From contig BJOX01000009.1 of assembly GCA_009731375.1 (NCBI GenBank), forward strand, positions 550,607 through 574,827: 24,221 bases of DNA, in the 5' to 3' direction. Source of the stretch: Paulinella micropora (Eukaryota > Cercozoa > Imbricatea > Euglyphida). Within the stretch, counting starts at the first letter, position 1. Each line of letters opens with the position of its first letter. The notes under the pieces are model-generated. The model did not search any database. It was given only the letters and a program-made list of their open reading frames with translations, and was not told the DNA's origin. The translations under genes and the position numbers were made by a program. Positions 20,215 to 24,221 of this stretch are shown one piece after another.

Positions 20215-20474
20215 TTAAAATAATAAAAATAATAAAAATAATAGTGCTTCTCTGTCAATGGCTGATGCAAATCTGCACATGCGCCTCCATCGTCTCACCC
20301 GTGAGGGGAGTACGAAGAATTGACGATAGGCTCTAATGACACCCCCGCAAGGGCAGTTCCAACACTTCCAGACGGACCGGTATGTTCAATGAAAATACTG
20401 GTGGCACCGACGGGAATCGAACTGGCGACAGGGCCCAGATGGCAGAACTTGACTACTGGGCTATCACGGTGTCC
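20153..20474 (-). mobile_element. tRNA-derived SINE, copy 1, with (ATT)n tail
   Basis: Read on the minus strand, a tRNA-like head starts at 20474 (GGACACCGTGATAGCCCAGT), followed by a unique body and a 3' end GAAGCAC at 20244. A trinucleotide (ATT)n tail follows (20243 to 20153). The head carries sequences matching RNA polymerase III A and B boxes. The body is 231 bp. SINEs have no protein and depend on LINE enzymes for copying. It is about 97% identical by hand count (about eight differences) to copy 3 once the latter's duplication is removed, so both are young. A folded tRNA would have several mismatched stem pairs, so it is not a working tRNA gene. Confidence 0.85.
20413..20463 (-). promoter_or_regulatory. 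Internal pol III A and B boxes, SINE copy 1
   Basis: Minus-strand A box TAGCCCAGTAGTC at 20463-20451 (consensus TRGCNNAGYNGG, one mismatch at the first G of the last pair) and B box AGTTCGATTCC at 20423-20413 (consensus GGTTCGANTCC, one mismatch). Their 40-nt start-to-start spacing is normal for a tRNA-type promoter. Confidence 0.75.
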
Positions 20475-20478
20475 ATAA

Positions 20479-20538
<60 letters not shown>

Positions 20539-20551
20539 GATGATGATGATG

Positions 20552-20602
<51 letters not shown>

Positions 20603-20616
20603 CTCTGTCAATGGCT
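20475..20616 (-). mobile_element. SINE copy 2, 3' fragment with (ATT)n tail, cut by gap
   Basis: The 17 bases at 20600-20616 match the 3' end of copies 1 and 3 (sense AGCCATTGACAGAGAAG). The (ATT)n tail, with an ATC-rich zone, fills 20599-20475. The rest of this copy is lost in the 10-N gap that follows, so the gap must hide more than ten bases if the copy is full length. Confidence 0.75.
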
Positions 20617-20626
20617 NNNNNNNNNN
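20617..20626. other. Assembly gap, 10 N, inside a SINE copy
   Basis: The gap sits between the 3' end of SINE copy 2 and the tail of copy 3. About 210 bp of a full-length SINE body would be missing here, so the nominal gap size is likely wrong, or copies 2 and 3 were collapsed. Confidence 0.95.
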
Positions 20627-20638
20627 TGATAATAATAG

Positions 20639-20724
<86 letters not shown>

Positions 20725-20996
20725 GTAATAGTGCTTCTCTGTCAATGGCTGATGCATTTCTGCACATGCGCCTCCATCGCCGCACCCGTGAGGGGAGTAC
20801 GAAGAATTGACGATAAGCTCTAATGACACCCCCGCAAGGGCAGTTCCAACACTTCCAGACGGACCGGTATGTTCAATGAAAATACTGGTCCAGACGGACC
20901 GGTATGTTCAATGAAAATACTGGTGGCACCGACGGGAATCGAACTGGCGACAGGGCCCAGATGGTAGAACTTGACCACTGGGCTATCACGGTGTCC
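20627..20996 (-). mobile_element. tRNA-derived SINE, copy 3, with internal 35-bp duplication
   Basis: Minus-strand SINE of 266 bp (20996 to 20731) with an (ATT)n/(ATC) tail down to 20627. It carries an exact tandem duplication of a 35-bp segment (20854-20888 and 20889-20923) just 3' of the tRNA-like head. Without it the body is 231 bp, the same as copy 1. Its A box (TAGCCCAGTGG) matches consensus better than that of copy 1. The 5' end abuts the (ATT)n tail of the LINE to its right. Confidence 0.85.
20935..20985 (-). promoter_or_regulatory. Internal pol III A and B boxes, SINE copy 3
   Basis: A box TAGCCCAGTGG at 20985-20975, a full match to TRGCNNAGYNGG, and B box AGTTCGATTCC at 20945-20935. 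The spacing is the same as in copy 1. Confidence 0.78.
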
Positions 20997-21018
20997 AATA
21001 ATAGTAATAATAATAGTA

Positions 21019-21061
<43 letters not shown>

Positions 21062-21094
21062 TAACAATAACAATAATAATAACAATAATAATAG
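20997..21094 (-). repeat. (ATT)n 3' tail of the LINE
   Basis: TAA-type repeat on the plus strand, read as TATTATTATTGTT on the element's sense strand. The short 3' UTR before it ends GAGGAAGCC, similar to the SINE end GAGAAGCAC. SINE copy 3 begins directly at its far side. Confidence 0.9.
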
Positions 21095-21105
21095 GCTTCC
21101 TCAGA

Positions 21106-24100
21106 CTATAGCATCAGATCCAGATCCTGGACATGTGCCTCAATTGGGTCACCGGGGTCAGCCGATCCCAACGCATTGTCAGAACACCAAACAGACATAG
21201 CAGCAACAGCAACAGCAGGGGCAGATGGGGGCTGTGAAGTGCATGAAGAGCTAGATGCGAGGGTGTTAGCTGAAGAGAAGAACTCGGAGACACTACGCTG
21301 CGCTCCCGAACCCCTCTCTCTAGCCAGGACGTCCACACTGCGCGGACGGCCGCGCCGCGCAACATCAACGTCACTTGGGGGAGAGGGTGGGACAGAAGCT
21401 GATGGAACCTCAGTGAGGTCAATCACCTCCTCGCCCCCATCCTCCACCCCAAGCTCCTCCCTTTTACCCTCCCTAGCAGACCAACACTCAGACACATATG
21501 ATCCAAACAACACATCCAACTTTGGAGGGGGACGCAACGCTGTAACCCCTAACAACGCAGCAAGCCTAAAGTTACTGCGGAAGCGCGACTTCCCCTGAAA
21601 AAGCTTACAAAACAATCGTGATTGATCCACAGGCGACATATCATCCCAACCCTGCCGCACAGAGCCCTCCCGCTCCCGCCCAAGCAACACATCCTCCACC
21701 ACAACCTCACCGCCTACGACCTCACCACCCTCCTCACTCCCTCCATCCCCCTCAGCACCCCCCACAGCCATGCCACCGAGCCTCTGCATACTCAGCAACA
21801 GCTGCTTACGTCTCCCCTCATGCATGGGGCAATCCCATAAGAAGTGCGCAAGGGACTCATTGACATCATCATGACAACAGAAGCAGCGAGGGGACATGCC
21901 ACTGACCAACTTGCTGCGGTACAACCGAAGGCGGTTGTTGCAGCTGAGCAACCTTCTCCGAAGCAGATTATAATGCGCATCATCAAGGGCTACCCATCTT
22001 GGGAACTCCTTAGTTCCAAAGACTTGTCTTAGGATGACTCGCAGGCCATCAGTAAGATCGCTGCCTGCCTCTCGCTTGTCCCACATCAGTTGCTGCACCA
22101 TCTTGACGTCCTGCTGAAGGGCCCACTTGTCCACAGTCGAACACCAACCCTCGAGGTCCTTCTCTGAGCTATTTAGGAGCTCCTGAAGCCCTTGTTGTAG
22201 ATCCATTGAGTCCCTGATAGCGCCTTCGGCCTCCGCAGTCCAGTCGGATTTGACTTGAGATGCGATGACAGGAAATCGCTTCTCCGGTAGAACACGCAGC
22301 CGTCCATAGAACTTCAGTTGCGCCGCCCGCCGCAAACGCTCCGCACTCAAAGAGCGCGCCAGAAAGAGTGTAATCCACTTGCTTGTCTTAGGGCTGATGC
22401 CGAGAATCATCCTCATGGGGCGCAGCATTGCTGCCTCCAGCTTGGTGAGCTGCGATACGGGGGCACGCCAGACATCGAAGGCGTACTTCAGCTTGGCCCC
22501 CACAAGTTGATTCCAGCACATGAGACGATACCTAGCTTGTATCTCACCTGCACACCACAAAGAGTACCAACCTGCGGTGGCGACTTCAGTGACACGCGTA
22601 GCCCGCAGGGCCTGCTCCTTCCACTTCAGGTCGTCGGTGATAACCACTCCCAGGTACTTGTACTGACTGGTGACACAAAGCTTCTGGCCGCGAAACCACA
22701 CCACGGGCTCACCTCGCTCCCTGATACTTGGTCGTTTCGCCTTGCTCGACGTGTAAATGGGCATGATTTCCGTCTTGCCGGGCTTCAAGTTGACTTCCAG
22801 CCGGTAATCTTCCGCGAACTTGGCCACAACATTGACCATCTTCTGGAGCTCGGTGCGACTGTGAGCGATGAGGGCCACGTCGTCCGCGTATAGAAGTGCC
22901 TTGATGTCGTTCAGCCGCTTCACATCCGTGATCTTGAGGGCACTCGCCAGCCGATCACACAGCTCATCCATAAAGACGTTGAAGAGTGTGGGAGAGAGAG
23001 GGGACCCCTGTTGGACGCCTACACCCTCCAGTACTTCGGGGGTGAGTGCTCCATCAACTAGCACTTGCGACGAAGTCTGCTCGTAGCACCTGCGTAGCGT
23101 GCGCCAGAACTTGCCCCTTACACCCAGCTTCCAGAGCCTCTCAAATAGGCCATCTCTCCAAACAGACGGGAAAGCCTTGCGTAGATCGACGAACAGGACA
23201 TACGACTCCCGCTTCTGCTGCTGACGCCCCTTCAACCTCTGCCAAAGGGTAAAGACCTGATCCGTAGTGCGACGCCCCGGGCGGAAGCCTCCCTGCTCTG
23301 GACGTAGCTTATCCGGGCCATCCACGAAGAGCGTTAGACGAGTAGCTAATAAGGACAGATACAGCTTACCAAGGCAACTAATAATCGAGATATCCCTCCA
23401 GTTGTCAGGATCCGTAGGATCCCCACCCTTGGGGATATTGACGATGATTCCCTTGCCCCAAGCTTTTGGAGTCCTCTCGGCTTCTCGAATCCAGTTGAAG
23501 TACTGCGTTAAGTAGCCATTGATGTAGGCGCCGCCATACTTGAGCATCTCGTTCTTCACTTTGTCCTCGCCACAAGCTTTGTGGTTATTCAGGGCACGTT
23601 GCCTTGCAAGGACCTCCTCTTGCGTGAACGGCTTGTCCAGCTCTTCGCAAGTGTCTTCACCTACTTCGTGCTCCTTCATAGCCCGGGCCACCTCATCTCT
23701 GAAGCGATCGTTCCAGTGGAACTGCCGCTTAGCTTCGGCTTCCTCCCACTCCAGCGAGCCTGCTTCTGCACAGCACTCCACCACAACAGCCGCACTTGCC
23801 GGATTTTCCCGTGGCTTCACCGAATTTTTCCGAAATTCCTCCCACCGAGCGACCTTTTCCGGCAGCGTACACGCCAGTGAGCCATCCTCCCTTTGCACCG
23901 GCGCGGAGACCTTCGTTCTGCGTGCCCCGCCAAGCCGCTTCGCGAGTAGCCAAAAGCGCTTTGAGGATTGCTCGCGTTGACATTTGACCGCTTCTTCCTG
24001 CACTTGCTTGAAGGAGGCGGACTTCTTGTCCCGAGTTGCCTTCCGAATTTGCTTACGGAGCCGTAGCCAATTCAGACGGGCTTCCGCATTCGATTCATCC

Positions 24101-24221
24101 CTCCTGTATGCTGCGTAGGCCTCCCGGCGCTGTTGAATGAGCTCCTTTAGCTCCCCGTCGAACCAATTGTTGGTGAAACGGGGTCGTATACATCTGGAGC
24201 CAAGGACCCGGTGCGCCGCCA
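21106..24221 (-). CDS. LINE ORF2-type protein: reverse transcriptase with SIM/PIP tail (5' partial)
   Basis: Open from the right edge to a TAG at 21108-21106: 1,037 complete codons, no frameshift. No start is chosen; the frame continues upstream of a GTG at 24003. Residues count from the first whole codon. 1-254 is a basic linker (PRFTNNWFDGELKELIQQRR) typical of the endonuclease-RT junction. RT spans about 255-527: NWRDISIIS (273-281; P is usual where D is), FVDLRKAF (343-350, catalytic D), QQGSPLSP (403-410), YADD (444-447, catalytic pair) and YKYLG (520-524). A zf-RVT-type zinc motif CX2CX9HX4C uses C779, C782, H792 and C797. An acidic/glycine linker follows (about 815-847). The tail has VIDLT (932-936), RRGRPR (955-960) and QRSVSEFF (974-981). 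No RNase H motif is seen. The protein would nick target DNA and copy element RNA in the nucleus. Clade not assigned. Confidence 0.95.
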   Translation of the reverse strand, partial: AAHRVLGSRCIRPRFTNNWFDGELKELIQQRREAYAAYRRDESNAEARLNWLRLRKQIRKATRDKKSASFKQVQEEAVKCQREQSSKRFWLLAKRLGGARRTKVSAPVQREDGSLACTLPEKVARWEEFRKNSVKPRENPASAAVVVECCAEAGSLEWEEAEAKRQFHWNDRFRDEVARAMKEHEVGEDTCEELDKPFTQEEVLARQRALNNHKACGEDKVKNEMLKYGGAYINGYLTQYFNWIREAERTPKAWGKGIIVNIPKGGDPTDPDNWRDISIISCLGKLYLSLLATRLTLFVDGPDKLRPEQGGFRPGRRTTDQVFTLWQRLKGRQQQKRESYVLFVDLRKAFPSVWRDGLFERLWKLGVRGKFWRTLRRCYEQTSSQVLVDGALTPEVLEGVGVQQGSPLSPTLFNVFMDELCDRLASALKITDVKRLNDIKALLYADDVALIAHSRTELQKMVNVVAKFAEDYRLEVNLKPGKTEIMPIYTSSKAKRPSIRERGEPVVWFRGQKLCVTSQYKYLGVVITDDLKWKEQALRATRVTEVATAGWYSLWCAGEIQARYRLMCWNQLVGAKLKYAFDVWRAPVSQLTKLEAAMLRPMRMILGISPKTSKWITLFLARSLSAERLRRAAQLKFYGRLRVLPEKRFPVIASQVKSDWTAEAEGAIRDSMDLQQGLQELLNSSEKDLEGWCSTVDKWALQQDVKMVQQLMWDKREAGSDLTDGLRVILRQVFGTKEFPRWVALDDAHYNLLRRRLLSCNNRLRLYRSKLVSGMSPRCFCCHDDVNESLAHFLWDCPMHEGRRKQLLLSMQRLGGMAVGGAEGDGGSEEGGEVVGGEVVVEDVLLGREREGSVRQGWDDMSPVDQSRLFCKLFQGKSRFRSNFRLAALLGVTALRPPPKLDVLFGSYVSECWSAREGKREELGVEDGGEEVIDLTEVPSASVPPSPPSDVDVARRGRPRSVDVLARERGSGAQRSVSEFFSSANTLASSSSCTSQPPSAPAVAVAAMSVWCSDNALGSADPGDPIEAHVQDLDLML

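Larger units (their letters stand above)
20997..24221 (-). mobile_element. Non-LTR retrotransposon (LINE), 5' end outside window
   Basis: A minus-strand LINE represented by its second open frame, a 12-base 3' untranslated stretch (21105-21094) and an (ATT)n tail with ATTGTT variants (21093-20997). The tail is trinucleotide rather than poly(A). The reading frame is intact throughout, so this copy may be recent. The endonuclease domain, any ORF1 and the 5' UTR would lie to the right of the window. GC content is clearly higher than in the surrounding microsatellites. Confidence 0.93.

Noticed and set aside
20400-20474. A functional tRNA gene on the minus strand
   Set aside because: A and B boxes fit, but the T-stem and D-stem have several mismatches, and the unit continues into a body repeated in another copy. 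It is a SINE head.
21176-23987. Plus-strand open frames opposite the LINE
   Set aside because: They are shadows of the RT frame. None has a recognisable domain, and the minus-strand RT motifs are decisive.

Overview
This is a eukaryotic nuclear window made almost entirely of tandem repeats, with one real protein-coding gene at its right end. The signs of a eukaryote are a non-LTR retrotransposon, tRNA-derived SINEs with internal pol III boxes, long interstitial TTAGGG/CCCTAA telomere-type arrays, and short unique segments with consensus-like splice signals. I cannot name the species. A microsatellite-rich protist or microalga is possible but is only a guess. Four runs of N show that this is a draft scaffold.

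Layout: 1-3026 is a (TCTA)n tract followed by a ~2.65 kb minisatellite of ATCACGTTAC-type decamers with higher-order structure. 3027-5003 holds compound microsatellites and degenerate telomere-like arrays, including a perfect CCCTAA/TTAGGG palindrome. 5004-20100 is a patchwork of tetranucleotide and dinucleotide tracts (GATA, CATA, TATG, GACA, ACTC, CA, GA, TCTA). Short unique anchors of 30-95 bp recur in it as families, each flanked by microsatellite. Two anchor families keep an open reading frame, differ mostly at third codon positions, and sit next to splice-like signals, so they look like duplicated exon fragments. One encodes an LLGDLN motif and the other FPIFQDHAFATST.

20153-24221 is a minus-strand retroelement array. 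A LINE (RT, CCHC zinc motif, open for 1,037 codons to the right edge) ends in an (ATT)n tail. It is followed head to tail by three tRNA-derived SINE copies (one mostly hidden by a gap), each also ending in (ATT)n. The last bases of LINE and SINE resemble each other, as expected if the LINE machinery mobilises the SINE. The C-terminal tail of the LINE protein carries a SUMO-interacting-type motif, an AT-hook-like motif and a perfect PCNA-binding (PIP-box) consensus within 50 residues. I consider this the most interesting feature of the window.

Apart from the LINE, long open frames here are translations of microsatellites and should not be taken as genes.
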